64,000 bases of DNA, taken from Algoriphagus aquaeductus. GTDB taxonomy: Bacteria > Bacteroidota > Bacteroidia > Cytophagales > Cyclobacteriaceae. Both the position numbers and the translations under genes were made by a program. This document shows, piece by piece, positions 45,653 to 53,911 of this stretch. Positions within the stretch are counted from its first letter, which is position 1, and each line of letters opens with the position of its first letter. The stretch covers positions 1-64,000 of the forward strand of contig NZ_QKTX01000006.1 in assembly GCF_003253485.1 (NCBI RefSeq), read 5' to 3'. The notes under the pieces were generated by a model. It had not been told where the DNA came from and did not search any database. It was given only the letters and a program-made list of their open reading frames with translations.

Positions 45653-46264
45653 ATGATCCGAAAAGCAACCTTCCTGATAAGCAATACTGATCCCAAAAAG
45701 TGTCCAAAACCCGACCGGGCCGAAATTGCTTTCATCGGACGATCCAACGTAGGCAAGAGCTCATTGATTAACATGCTGACTGGGGTAAAGGAGCTTGCAA
45801 AAACCTCTCAAAAACCCGGTAAAACGCAATTGATCAATCATTTCACCATTGATGACCGGTGGTATTTGGTGGATTTGCCCGGTTATGGCTTCGCCAAGGT
45901 GAGTAAGGACAAAAAGGTAAAGTGGGAAAAAATGATCAGTGACTACCTGACCAACAGAGCCAACCTTTGCGGGGTGATCGTTTTGATTGACAGTAGATTG
46001 GAGCCTCAGATGATCGATTTGGAATTTTTGAATTGGTGTGGGGAAGAAGGTGTGCCCTTTGCCGTGGCTTTTACCAAAGCCGACAAGCAATCCAAAACCC
46101 AAACCGACAAAAACGTCAGGACTTTTCTGAATAAACTGGTAGAAATTTTCGGTGAAACTCCGGATTACTTTGTCACCTCAGCAGAAAAGGGTCAGGGAAA
46201 AGAAGAGTTGAGCAAATTCCTTTATGAATTGGTGTCTGAATTCGAGGCTGAGGGAAGAAATTGA
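45653..46264 (+). CDS. engB: ribosome biogenesis GTPase YihA/YsxC
   Basis: 203 aa. G1 GRSNVGKS (29-36), G3 DLPGYG (74-79), G4 TKAD (141-144), G5 TSAEKG. TrmE-Era-EngA-EngB-Septin-type GTPase needed for large ribosomal subunit assembly. Full length for the family. It heads a short + strand group with the DUF5606 gene. Confidence 0.96.
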   Translation: MIRKATFLISNTDPKKCPKPDRAEIAFIGRSNVGKSSLINMLTGVKELAKTSQKPGKTQLINHFTIDDRWYLVDLPGYGFAKVSKDKKVKWEKMISDYLTNRANLCGVIVLIDSRLEPQMIDLEFLNWCGEEGVPFAVAFTKADKQSKTQTDKNVRTFLNKLVEIFGETPDYFVTSAEKGQGKEELSKFLYELVSEFEAEGRN

Positions 46265-46274
46265 TCGAGAGTCC

Positions 46275-46282
46275 TATATTTG
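46275..46282 (+). promoter_or_regulatory. candidate -7 element for the DUF5606 gene
   Basis: TATATTTG fits TAnnTTTG and lies 20 nt before the ATG at 46303, giving a very short 5' UTR. No clear -33 TTTG in the end of engB. Confidence 0.4.
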
Positions 46283-46302
46283 CAGCCTGAATTAAGAAGA
46301 AT

Positions 46303-46725
46303 ATGAATTTTAAAGACATTGCAACAGTAGCCGGTAAGCCGGGTTTGTATAAAATCCTCAAACCAACCCGTTCGGGTGTGATTTTGGAATCTTTGGATGA
46401 GAAAAAGGCCAAATTGGTGGCGGGTATGTCCATGAGAGTTTCCATCCTGAGTGATATTTCTATCTACACCATGACCGAGGAAGGTGCTGAGCCATTGGAG
46501 TCTGTGATGAAAAAAATCGAGGCTGAATACAAAGGCGATACCGGTGTGGACGCATCCTCTTCTGATGCGGAATTGAGAGCCTTTCTGAAGTCTGTCCTTC
46601 CCGAATTCGATCAAGAACGAGTATATGTATCCGATATCAAGAAATTAAATGCTTGGTATCAGATCATTCGCAAAAGCATTCCTGAGGTCCTGGAAGAGAG
46701 CAACGAAACTGAAAAAGAAGCATAA
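46303..46725 (+). CDS. DUF5606 domain protein
   Basis: 140 aa, cytosolic. Typical start MNFKDIATVAGKPGLYKILKPTRSGVILESL with an SH3-like beta part (1-60), then a helical part (AELRAFLKSVLPEFDQERVYVSDIKKL near 90-116), and an acidic tail. Conserved across Bacteroidota, function unknown. Followed by an intrinsic terminator. Confidence 0.9.
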   Translation: MNFKDIATVAGKPGLYKILKPTRSGVILESLDEKKAKLVAGMSMRVSILSDISIYTMTEEGAEPLESVMKKIEAEYKGDTGVDASSSDAELRAFLKSVLPEFDQERVYVSDIKKLNAWYQIIRKSIPEVLEESNETEKEA

Positions 46726-46729
46726 CATG

Positions 46730-46756
46730 AAGCCCTGAGCAATTCGGGGCTTTTTT
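46730..46756 (+). terminator. intrinsic terminator after the DUF5606 gene
   Basis: Stem AAGCCC / GGGCTT with a 10-nt loop, followed by a T-run. Confidence 0.75.
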
Positions 46757-46771
46757 CTTATATTTTTCACT

Positions 46772-47077
46772 ATGGTTCAACCCATCGCAAATGAAGCTTT
46801 CTCCCTAATCACCAAAGACTTTCAACTTCCGGAAGTCAAGGAGGAATTTTCCGAGGAAAAGGCAATAGAAATTTTGTCCAAAGCCATCAGTCAACTGATG
46901 GATCGAAACCTTGAAAGATTGCTTCAAATCTGCTATCGCGTGGATCTTTCCGAAAATAAGTTGAAGCAAATCCTCCACGAATCGGAGCCTGACCAAGTAG
47001 CCTCTGATTTAGCCAAAGCCCTTTGGGACCGTCAAAAGCAAAAAGTAGAAATCAGGAGAAAATATTCGGAGGGATAA
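46772..47077 (+). CDS. conserved small helical protein
   Basis: 101 aa, predicted all-helical and acidic, with no signal or membrane segment. I recognise it only as the kind of small protein found next to DUF5606 genes in Cytophagales. The start is 16 nt after a terminator, so it probably has its own promoter or depends on readthrough. Function unknown. Confidence 0.6.
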   Translation: MVQPIANEAFSLITKDFQLPEVKEEFSEEKAIEILSKAISQLMDRNLERLLQICYRVDLSENKLKQILHESEPDQVASDLAKALWDRQKQKVEIRRKYSEG

Positions 47078-47100
47078 TCATGAATCCCTTTTCTTTGGTT

Positions 47101-47280
47101 TTAGGTAAGGTCTTTTTCTGCAGAAGAATTTCCCTCCAATAAATCCTCCTTGGATATCCTCCGGATCTTATTTCTGAGAAATGCCTCTAAAAATTCTATG
47201 GACTCTACATCCTCGATTTCCAGGATTCCTTTGATGATTTCCAATTTTCTTCCCTGAATCGTTTTTTTACTACTTCGCAT
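47101..47280 (-). CDS. 59-aa small protein, possible orphan antitoxin
   Basis: ATG at 47280, TAA at 47101-47103. The protein begins MRSSKKTIQGRKLEIIKGIL and continues with an acidic amphipathic segment (EDVESIEFLEAFL) and a basic one (RNKIRRISKEDLLEG). It is almost wholly helical and recalls the small antitoxins of Bacteroidota ParE/RelE systems, but no toxin gene adjoins it. It fills most of the 311-bp space between 47077 and 47389, where nothing else is seen. Confidence 0.5.
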   Translation of the reverse strand: MRSSKKTIQGRKLEIIKGILEIEDVESIEFLEAFLRNKIRRISKEDLLEGNSSAEKDLT

Positions 47281-47388
47281 TCTTCAAAGATAGCTTAAAT
47301 AAGTCTTCGATTCATTTTTCACCACTAATCCAGGTCTTGTTTCCTCAGATGAGGTCTTTCTTTTATTTTTAGCAAAAACCCAAAAACC

Positions 47389-48513
47389 ATGGCAAACCCA
47401 ATATGGATCATGACTTCTGCATTTGACCAGCTCAACCTGGATCAGACCGTAGAGAAAGCAATAGAAATCGGTGTTCAAGGACTTGACCTTTGTGTCTTTA
47501 GAAAAGATGGGACCCGGGATGACTTCGTGGCGACGCATCTGGATTATGAAAATTTCGGCCCGGACCAAGCCAAAGCCCTGATCGATCAGTTTAATGGCGC
47601 CAATCTTAGACTATCCATTGGTGCATTTGAAAATCTCATCGGTGGCGACCCTATCCATAGAGTCAAAAACCAAAATCACCTGCTACGCCTCATACGTATG
47701 GCTTATCTGCTTGGAGGCGATGAGAATGACGTAAAAGTCGGAACCTTCGTGGGATACAATCACGAGCTCGGAAATCAAGACGGTGGATTTGAAAAAAACC
47801 TGCTGGAATATCAACGAATATTCGGACCGATCATCCGCTATGCCAATAGTCTTGGGGTGACCGTACTCTATGAAAACTGTCCCATGGAAGGATGGAGAAG
47901 CTCCGGCTACACGGGTACTTTCAATAACCTGACCGGAGTACTCGCTGCCCGTAAACTGATGTATGAATTGGTGCCAGAAAAAAATCACGGGGAAATCTAC
48001 GACCCTTCCCATGACGTATGGCAGCATACTGATCCGGTGGAGGTGATGAAGCATACCGACATGGCCCGCTTAAAGCGTATCCATGTGAAGTCCACCCGAA
48101 ATGTACCCGATCCTTTCTGGGGTAATATGTACCCGATGCAGCAAATCCGTCCCGAATGGGCCGAAAAACTGGGTGTCAGCTCCAGCAAAAATCCTTGGGA
48201 TAGACACCATTATGAAGCCACCCTTCCCGGATTTGGACTAGGTGACTCTATGGATTGGAGAGCTTTTGTATCTATTCTAAAGGAAAAAGGGTTTTCAGGT
48301 CCCTTTGAAATTGAGAATGAAGCGGTACTTTCCAAGCAGACCGGAAAAATGGGGGCCATCGTCCAAGGCTGCAAAGCGGCTGTTCAAAACCTGGCACCTT
48401 TGCTTTGGGAGTTATCCGACGAAGGTTGGACCTATCCTTCCCGAGAATACACTCCCTTAAAGGATCTTCTCAGGACTGATGTTCCGTTGCTGACTATGAA
48501 TGAATTGGTCTAA
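47389..48513 (+). CDS. sugar phosphate isomerase/epimerase family TIM barrel
   Basis: 374 aa, no signal peptide. Xylose isomerase-like (AP endonuclease 2, PF01261) barrel with metal-ligand motifs in order: LYENCP (Glu), GEIYDPSH (Asp/His), KRIHVKS (His) and PFEIENE (Glu). The enzyme probably isomerises or epimerises a sugar or inositol derivative; the exact reaction is open. Single gene followed by an inverted repeat that can act as its terminator. Confidence 0.85.
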   Translation: MANPIWIMTSAFDQLNLDQTVEKAIEIGVQGLDLCVFRKDGTRDDFVATHLDYENFGPDQAKALIDQFNGANLRLSIGAFENLIGGDPIHRVKNQNHLLRLIRMAYLLGGDENDVKVGTFVGYNHELGNQDGGFEKNLLEYQRIFGPIIRYANSLGVTVLYENCPMEGWRSSGYTGTFNNLTGVLAARKLMYELVPEKNHGEIYDPSHDVWQHTDPVEVMKHTDMARLKRIHVKSTRNVPDPFWGNMYPMQQIRPEWAEKLGVSSSKNPWDRHHYEATLPGFGLGDSMDWRAFVSILKEKGFSGPFEIENEAVLSKQTGKMGAIVQGCKAAVQNLAPLLWELSDEGWTYPSREYTPLKDLLRTDVPLLTMNELV

Positions 48514-48542
48514 TTAGTCTTAGGTATTATTTGAAATCATTT

Positions 48543-48571
48543 AAAAGTTTACGTTGACAGTGTAAACTTTT
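48543..48571 (+). terminator. inverted repeat / terminator before the AAA+ gene
   Basis: Perfect 10-bp arms AAAAGTTTAC / GTAAACTTTT with a 9-nt centre, followed by TTTTATTTT. Works as terminator for the isomerase gene, and may also bind a regulator of the ATPase gene 74 bp downstream. Confidence 0.65.
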
Positions 48572-48582
48572 TTATTTTAGAA

Positions 48583-48600
48583 AAGTAAATGTTTTTACTT
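48583..48600 (+). promoter_or_regulatory. second inverted repeat upstream of the AAA+ gene
   Basis: AAGTAAA TGTT TTTACTT, 7-bp arms. It shares the GTAAA/TTTAC core with the larger repeat at 48543-48571, so the two may be sites for the same protein. Confidence 0.45.
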
Positions 48601-48644
48601 CCTTAAAATAAATTTTACCTTTAAGGCTATAAACCACTAGATCA

Positions 48645-49859
48645 ATGGTACTTAAGGAAGAATTAGCAGCGGCAGTCAGTGGACAGAAAAAAGGATTGTC
48701 AAAAACAACCAGGCTCACTGAACGAGAGGCAATAACTGGATTTAAGCCTTCAAGTACCCATATCGAGGTAATCACAGGTATACGACGCTGCGGAAAAAGC
48801 ACCCTCATGCGTCAGCTAATAAGCAATACTCATAAAGATTATGCCTACCTGAACTTTGAGGATCCGAGGATATTCGGATTTGAGATTAGCGACTTTGCCA
48901 AATTGGATGAAGTGTTTGGAGAGGCGGTGTCCGTTTATTTCTTTGATGAAATCCAGAACGTCAGCGGTTGGGAAGTTTTCGTCAGGCAGCTACATGACAG
49001 GGGAAGCAAAGTATTTATCACCGGGTCTAATGCCTCTCTTCTCAGCAGCGAGTTGGGTACAAGACTGACAGGACGCCACCTTTCGTACGAAATATTTCCA
49101 TTTTCTTACTCCGAATATTTGGCATACACTGAGCTCGAAGACAGTAAGGAGAGTTTCCTAGACTATCTGTTTTCGGGAGGATTCCCTGAGTTTCTTCGAG
49201 ACCGAAATCCCGAAGTACTTCAGAATCTCTTAAAAGACATCGTCTTCAGGGACATCGCCATCCGCTATGGCATCAAAAACACCAAAACCCTGATGGAAAT
49301 CGCTCTATTTCTCCTGTCCAATGTGGGAAAAACGACGAGCATCAATAGTTTGAGAAAGACCTTTGATGTGGGCTCTCCCAGCACAGTCTCTGACTATTTA
49401 TCCTGGATGGAAGATGCCTACTTGTTCTTTTTCGTGCCAAAGTTTAGTTGGTCCGCCAAAAGCATTTCGAAAAATCCCAAAAAAGTCTACGCTATCGATA
49501 CAGGATTTGCAAAAGCAAACTCACTCAGCTTCAGCGGTGACAGCGGCAGACTCCTTGAAAACTTGGTTTTTATCCTCTTGAGAAAAAAGGATTTTGAGCT
49601 ATACTACTTCAATGAGCGAAGAGAATGTGATTTCGTTGTATTGGAAAACAAGCAGTGCAAGTGGGTCATCCAAGTAACTGATCAGGTGCACGGGGATAAC
49701 AAGCAGCGAGAACTGGATGGACTAGTAGAGGCTATGACCTTCTTCGGGAAAAAGGAGGGCTTCATCATTACGATGGACCAAAATGACAAACTAACTCTGG
49801 AAGAAAAAACTGTCAGACTTATCCCAGTCAGAACATTCCTAAAAGAATTCCTCTCCTAG
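48645..49859 (+). CDS. AAA+ ATPase with DUF4143 domain
   Basis: 404 aa, cytosolic. Walker A GIRRCGKS (45-52), Walker B VYFFDEIQ (98-104), sensor-like FITGSNASLL, then the DUF4143 C-terminal domain from about 200 (LLKDIVFRDIAIRYGI, winged-helix-like segment, ECDFVV restriction-endonuclease-like strand near 325). Proteins of this type are numerous and lineage-variable in Bacteroidota and archaea; function unknown, defence or mobile-element links are suspected. Paralogous to the product of 61637-62956. Ends 26 bp from convergent rnhA. Confidence 0.88.
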   Translation: MVLKEELAAAVSGQKKGLSKTTRLTEREAITGFKPSSTHIEVITGIRRCGKSTLMRQLISNTHKDYAYLNFEDPRIFGFEISDFAKLDEVFGEAVSVYFFDEIQNVSGWEVFVRQLHDRGSKVFITGSNASLLSSELGTRLTGRHLSYEIFPFSYSEYLAYTELEDSKESFLDYLFSGGFPEFLRDRNPEVLQNLLKDIVFRDIAIRYGIKNTKTLMEIALFLLSNVGKTTSINSLRKTFDVGSPSTVSDYLSWMEDAYLFFFVPKFSWSAKSISKNPKKVYAIDTGFAKANSLSFSGDSGRLLENLVFILLRKKDFELYYFNERRECDFVVLENKQCKWVIQVTDQVHGDNKQRELDGLVEAMTFFGKKEGFIITMDQNDKLTLEEKTVRLIPVRTFLKEFLS

Positions 49860-49885
49860 CCATAAAATCCAAAGCCTTTAGCCAA

Positions 49886-50344
49886 TCAATTCCCCAATCC
49901 TTGCTCATACCCTGTATCAGCAGGAAGGTTGCTTCCCATGGCGGCAGCCACTGCCAGCTGATCACAGCGCTCGTTTTCAGGATGGCCGGCATGGCCTTTA
50001 ACCCATACAAACTTGGGTTTGAATTTTAGGTGAAGGGGAATGTAGCGTAGCCAGAGATCGGGATTTTTCTTGTCCTTGAAGCCCTTTTTCTGCCAGCCCC
50101 AAAGCCAGCCTTTCTCGATGGCATCGACCACATACTTGCTGTCAGAGTAGATCTGAACCGGGAATTCGGTGGTTTTGAGCTCCTGAAGCGCACGTATTAC
50201 CGCGAGCAATTCCATTCGGTTATTGGTCGTCAGTCGAAAGCCCTCAGAAAGTTCTTTCCGATGCTGGCCAAATTTCAGCACTACACCGTAGCCTCCCGGA
50301 CCTGGATTTCCTTTGGCTGCACCGTCGGTAAAAATGATAATCAT
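49886..50344 (-). CDS. rnhA: ribonuclease HI
   Basis: 152 aa. Catalytic acidic residues Asp7 (TDGAAKGNPGPGG), Glu45 (NRMEL), Asp68 (YSDSKYV) and Asp128 (NERCDQLA), with His118 in the basic loop (KGHAGHPENE). Removes RNA from RNA-DNA hybrids. Normal length. Follows the marC-type gene after a terminator. Confidence 0.95.
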   Translation of the reverse strand: MIIIFTDGAAKGNPGPGGYGVVLKFGQHRKELSEGFRLTTNNRMELLAVIRALQELKTTEFPVQIYSDSKYVVDAIEKGWLWGWQKKGFKDKKNPDLWLRYIPLHLKFKPKFVWVKGHAGHPENERCDQLAVAAAMGSNLPADTGYEQGLGN

Positions 50345-50361
50345 AGTGCAAAGAAATGAAA

Positions 50362-50382
50362 AAAGCCGGGGTCTCCGGCTTT
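50362..50382 (-). terminator. intrinsic terminator of the marC-family gene
   Basis: Perfect 8-bp stem AAAGCCGG / CCGGCTTT with a 5-nt loop and T-rich minus-strand tail. Confidence 0.78.
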
Positions 50383-50386
50383 AAAC

Positions 50387-50968
50387 TTATCCGACTGCGA
50401 TCGGAAAGGCATTTGATTTGAAAATTTTCACTGCGATGGAGAGAAGGATGATCCCGAAGATTCTCCGAAGTACATCGACACCTGTCTTTCCGAGTTTGCG
50501 CTCGAGCCAAGTGGTACTTTTCAGCACGATGTAGACAAAAATCAAGTTAAGCAATATGCCGATGGCAATATTGACCTGCTCAAATTCCGCTTTCAGCGTC
50601 AGAATGGTAGTCAAAGTGCCTGCGCCGGCAATCAAGGGAAATGCAATCGGGACGATGGAAGCACTGGAAGTCGCCTCAGGATCGGGCTTGAACAGCTCAA
50701 TGCCTAAAATCATCTCTGCGCCCAAGGCAAAAATGATGAGGGCACCTGCGATGGCAAAGTCCTCTACCCCAATGCCAAACAGGCTAAGGATGGATTTCCC
50801 AACCAACAAAAATGCGATCATCAACACACCTGCTGCCAAGGTGGCTTTTTCGGATTGGATATGACCTACTTTTTTGCGGAGATTGATGATGATCGGGATG
50901 GAACCTAGAATATCAATCACCGAAAACAGAATGAGTGAAACGGAAAGGATTTGTTTGAAATCAATCAT
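50387..50968 (-). CDS. MarC-family inner-membrane protein
   Basis: 193 aa from the ATG at 50968 (a GTG 24 nt upstream is the only alternative). Six transmembrane helices; the MarC signatures SVIDILGSIPIIINL near 12-27 and PIAFPLIAGAGTLTTIL near 110-126 are clear. Function of the family is not settled. Confidence 0.9.
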   Translation of the reverse strand: MIDFKQILSVSLILFSVIDILGSIPIIINLRKKVGHIQSEKATLAAGVLMIAFLLVGKSILSLFGIGVEDFAIAGALIIFALGAEMILGIELFKPDPEATSSASIVPIAFPLIAGAGTLTTILTLKAEFEQVNIAIGILLNLIFVYIVLKSTTWLERKLGKTGVDVLRRIFGIILLSIAVKIFKSNAFPIAVG

Positions 50969-51034
50969 GGCGCAAAGGTAAGGGGATTTCACCGATCCAA
51001 ATCCTAAGGCAGATTAATTCCTAATGAAGAGAAT

Positions 51035-51712
51035 TTAAAGAATTCCAGATCCGTCTTCGACCTCTTCGATAGCCTGCCGGAGGAAATCATTGAAAGGTTT
51101 CATCCGACGAAATCCGTCCATTGCAAAAGTCAAAAAAGCCCCTGAATCGACGGCCTTGTCTGAAATGGGATGGGAAACGGTGAAGCTTTTCAGCTTCAGG
51201 TATTCGATGTAAGGGTGATCTGCCTCGTAATCGCGTGGACTGGTTTTAAGCTTTTCGCCTTCTATACCTTTGAAGAGTTTTTTGAATTCAGGATCATTTT
51301 CTATTCGCTCAAGTTCGGCTCCGCTGTAGTCGATTTCCTTCCGGATTTTCTTCAGCGTATCGGCTTCCGGCATCCAGATTCCACCTGCTAGAAAAGAGTT
51401 TCCGGGTTGGATTTGCAGGTAATATCCCGGACCGGGTGATTTTTTTCCTCCCGGCGAAAAATACACCCCGAAATTTGTTTTGTATGGGTCCTTGTTGGCA
51501 GAAAAGCGGATATCCCGATTTTGTCGAAAGACACAATCCTTGGGTTTGAAAGCCGAAAGTTCAGGTTCGATCTCGGTCATTTCTTTCAACAAAATCTCCA
51601 CATCTTCGAGCAATCTAGCCCTGGTGTCGGTATACCATTTTTTGTTGGCATCCATCCAGTCTTTGTGGTTGTTTTGGGCTAGTGCTGAGAGAAATTCGAG
51701 ATACGGGCGCAT
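51035..51712 (-). CDS. DUF2461 / TIGR02453 family protein
   Basis: 225 aa from the ATG at 51712, where the family sequence starts (MRPYLEFLSALAQNNHKDWM). Contains CVFRQNRDIRFSANKDPYKTN near 60-80 and GGKKSPGPGYYLQI, the core of TIGR02453. Widely conserved, function unknown, cytosolic. Confidence 0.9.
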   Translation of the reverse strand: MRPYLEFLSALAQNNHKDWMDANKKWYTDTRARLLEDVEILLKEMTEIEPELSAFKPKDCVFRQNRDIRFSANKDPYKTNFGVYFSPGGKKSPGPGYYLQIQPGNSFLAGGIWMPEADTLKKIRKEIDYSGAELERIENDPEFKKLFKGIEGEKLKTSPRDYEADHPYIEYLKLKSFTVSHPISDKAVDSGAFLTFAMDGFRRMKPFNDFLRQAIEEVEDGSGIL

Positions 51713-51821
51713 GGGAAAGCAGATGTGTGAAAGTAAAGGTAGAAAATTCAAGAATGAAGGATTAACTAGATTAATGCTTTGGAAGTTTATGAGGTTTGGA
51801 TTAAGTGAACTTTATGGTAAA

Positions 51822-51858
51822 TTACACGTGTTAAATTTCAAAAAAACTACACGTGTAA
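51822..51858 (+). promoter_or_regulatory. paired ACACGTGT operator of the PIN toxin-antitoxin module
   Basis: Two ACACGTGT palindromes (51824-51831 and 51849-51856), centres 25 bp apart, lie inside a larger perfect inverted repeat TTACACGTGT ... ACACGTGTAA. The right arm touches the antitoxin ATG. Fits autoregulation by an antitoxin or toxin-antitoxin complex. Confidence 0.7.
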
Positions 51859-52124
51859 TGAATACGAAATTAACCTTGACCCTCGAAAAAGAGGTGATCG
51901 AAAAAGCCAAAGAATTTGCAGCCCGCCAGGGACAGAGTCTTTCTTCTTTAGTGGAAAACTACTTCAAGCTGCTCACCTTTGAGCATAAAGAAGAACCAAA
52001 GAAAAAAGAAAGGAAGCCACTTCCAGAAAGTTTTTTAAAGTTGAAAGGCTGCCTGAAACATGAAGGTGAATTTGACTACAAAGAAGAACTGACCAAGGCA
52101 TTGGAGGAAAAATATGGACTCTAG
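51858..52124 (+). CDS. antitoxin, DUF6364-like
   Basis: 88 aa from the ATG at 51858; the frame is open further upstream, but that part is antisense to the DUF2461 gene. MNTKLTLTLEKEVIEKAKEFAARQGQSLSSLVENYF is a ribbon-helix-helix DNA-binding domain, followed by a basic linker and an acidic toxin-binding tail. Overlaps the PIN toxin by 11 nt. Confidence 0.87.
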   Translation: MNTKLTLTLEKEVIEKAKEFAARQGQSLSSLVENYFKLLTFEHKEEPKKKERKPLPESFLKLKGCLKHEGEFDYKEELTKALEEKYGL

Positions 52125-52533
52125 TTACTTTTTAGATTCGGATGTCATTTTAGATTTCCTACTCAATAGAGACCCATTTAATTTTTCAGCTGATGAAATT
52201 TTTGAAAAAGCAGTAAACAAGGAAATTCAGATTTTCTTCTCATCTCTCACTGTTGCAAATATTCATTACCTACTCCGGAAGAGATATGGCAACGAGGGAG
52301 CATTGGAAAAGATTACTGAATTGTTGAGATTCTGTAAAATCCTTCCCGTCTCGGAAAAAGAAATTTTCTCAGCCATCAAAAGTGGATTTTCTGATTTCGA
52401 GGACGCTATCCAGCATTTTACTGCAGTCCAAAATCCAGAGATTAAAGGCATCATTACCCGAAACTCAGCTGACTACAAGAAGTCTCAAATACCGGTTTTC
52501 ACGCCTGAAGTTTTTCTTTCCACTTTCAAATAA
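52114..52533 (+). CDS. PIN-domain toxin (VapC-like RNase)
   Basis: 139 aa. PIN fold: FLDSDVILDFLLNRDPF with catalytic Asp8, a central conserved acidic site in SDFEDAIQHFTA, and ITRNSADY near the C-terminus. Intact, in contrast to the frameshifted PIN gene at 38 kb. Convergent with murF, overlapping by 8 bp. Confidence 0.88.
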   Translation: MDSSYFLDSDVILDFLLNRDPFNFSADEIFEKAVNKEIQIFFSSLTVANIHYLLRKRYGNEGALEKITELLRFCKILPVSEKEIFSAIKSGFSDFEDAIQHFTAVQNPEIKGIITRNSADYKKSQIPVFTPEVFLSTFK

Positions 52534-53821
52534 AATCCACCAAGGTCTCCAGCTTCATCCCACGGCTGCCTTTGATCAGGATGAGGTAGTCTTCCAATTT
52601 GCTGTCTTCCAGCCAGTTTCTAAAGGAAAAAGGATCAGGGAAATAAAGTGCTTTAGGAGCTTTTTCCAGTGCTGAGACAATCAGCTTACCTGTAAAACAC
52701 ACCTTGTCAATCGGGTACTCACTGACGATTTCACCCAACTTTCGGTGCTCTTCTTCGGCATGCTCCCCAAGCTCAAACATGTCTCCGAGAATGATCATTT
52801 TGTGTTTTTTCCCGGTCATCTGACCAAAAGTCCGGATTGCCACTTCCATACTCGATGGGTTAGCATTGTATGCATCGAGAATGATTAGATTGCTGCCTTT
52901 CTCGATGAGTTGAGAGCGCATGTTTTCGGGTTTGTAATGGACAATTCCCTCTACTGCTTTATCCATTGGCACTCCATAAAACTTCCCAATCGTCAAGGCA
53001 TTGGCGATATTTCCAAAATTATAAGCCCCAATCAGCGAGGTCAAGTGCTCACCCGGGACTCCTTCAACCGAAAACTTTACAAACGGATCCGCACCCAGAA
53101 ACTGAACTTCACAGAAATCCCCATTCGCCGGATAAAGCACCGGATTCTCAAATCGCTTGATCATATTCGACAGGATCGGGTCTTGGGTGTTGATAAAGAC
53201 CGTCCCTTTATTTTCCCTCAAGTGCTGGTACAATTCAGTTTTGGTTTTGAGCACGCCTTCTGGACCGCCCATTCCTTCCAAATGCGCCTTTCCGATATTG
53301 GTGATAAAGCCATGAGTTGGCTCGGCAATATCGCAGAGCTCCTTGATATCGCCCTGCTTATTGGCTCCCATTTCGATGATAGCAATTTCGTGTTCGGGCT
53401 TTAATCTGAGCAAAGTCAAAGGCACGCCAATGTGATTGTTCAGATTTCCGATAGTGGCCAGCGTATTGAATTTTTGCTTCAAGACAGCATGCAAAAGTTC
53501 CTTGGAAGTCGTTTTGCCATTCGAACCAGTCAATCCAATCACCGGAATGGTAAACTTCCGACGGTGATGCGTAGCCAGATGTTGCAAGGTGGTCAATACA
53601 TCTTCGCAGATAAAATAGCGCTCGTCATCTTCCACGAAGTACTTTGCCTCGTCAATCACCACAGCGGATGCGCCCATTTCTAAAGCTTTGGCCGCAAAGT
53701 CATTCGCGTTGAAATTCGGTCCCTTCAATGCAAAAAAGAGATTACCCGGATCGATCTTACGGGTATCGGTGCTTACGCCTGTGCTTTTGAGAAAAAGCTG
53801 GTAAAGGATATCGAGGTTCAT
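52526..53821 (-). CDS. murF: UDP-MurNAc-tripeptide:D-alanyl-D-alanine ligase
   Basis: 431 aa from the ATG at 53821; an earlier in-frame start 39 nt upstream lacks family support. ATP-binding GLTGSNGKTTS near 97-106, the NLNNHIGVPLTLL motif near 128-141, and IEMGANKQGDI are MurF signatures. Final cytoplasmic step of the UDP-MurNAc-pentapeptide pathway. Not in a dcw cluster here. Its 3' end overlaps the toxin gene by 8 bp. Confidence 0.95.
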   Translation of the reverse strand: MNLDILYQLFLKSTGVSTDTRKIDPGNLFFALKGPNFNANDFAAKALEMGASAVVIDEAKYFVEDDERYFICEDVLTTLQHLATHHRRKFTIPVIGLTGSNGKTTSKELLHAVLKQKFNTLATIGNLNNHIGVPLTLLRLKPEHEIAIIEMGANKQGDIKELCDIAEPTHGFITNIGKAHLEGMGGPEGVLKTKTELYQHLRENKGTVFINTQDPILSNMIKRFENPVLYPANGDFCEVQFLGADPFVKFSVEGVPGEHLTSLIGAYNFGNIANALTIGKFYGVPMDKAVEGIVHYKPENMRSQLIEKGSNLIILDAYNANPSSMEVAIRTFGQMTGKKHKMIILGDMFELGEHAEEEHRKLGEIVSEYPIDKVCFTGKLIVSALEKAPKALYFPDPFSFRNWLEDSKLEDYLILIKGSRGMKLETLVDFI

Positions 53822-53863
53822 TTTTCGGGAAAATTTGCCACAAAATAACGCAAAGGCCACATC

Positions 53864-53892
53864 TTTGCAGAGCTCGTTTCGTTTTATTTTGG
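53864..53892 (+). promoter_or_regulatory. weak promoter candidate for the T9SS protein gene
   Basis: TTTG (53864-53867), 17-nt spacer, TATTTTGG (53885-53892). Close to but not exactly the Bacteroidetes consensus; spacer slightly short. Confidence 0.3.
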
Positions 53893-53911
53893 AGTTTCAT
53901 TTTCCCTTGCT

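Noticed and set aside
44809..45774. Longer ubiE product starting at 45774
   Set aside because: The extra 81 residues have no similarity to UbiE and run through the divergent promoter into engB; the family start is the ATG at 45531.
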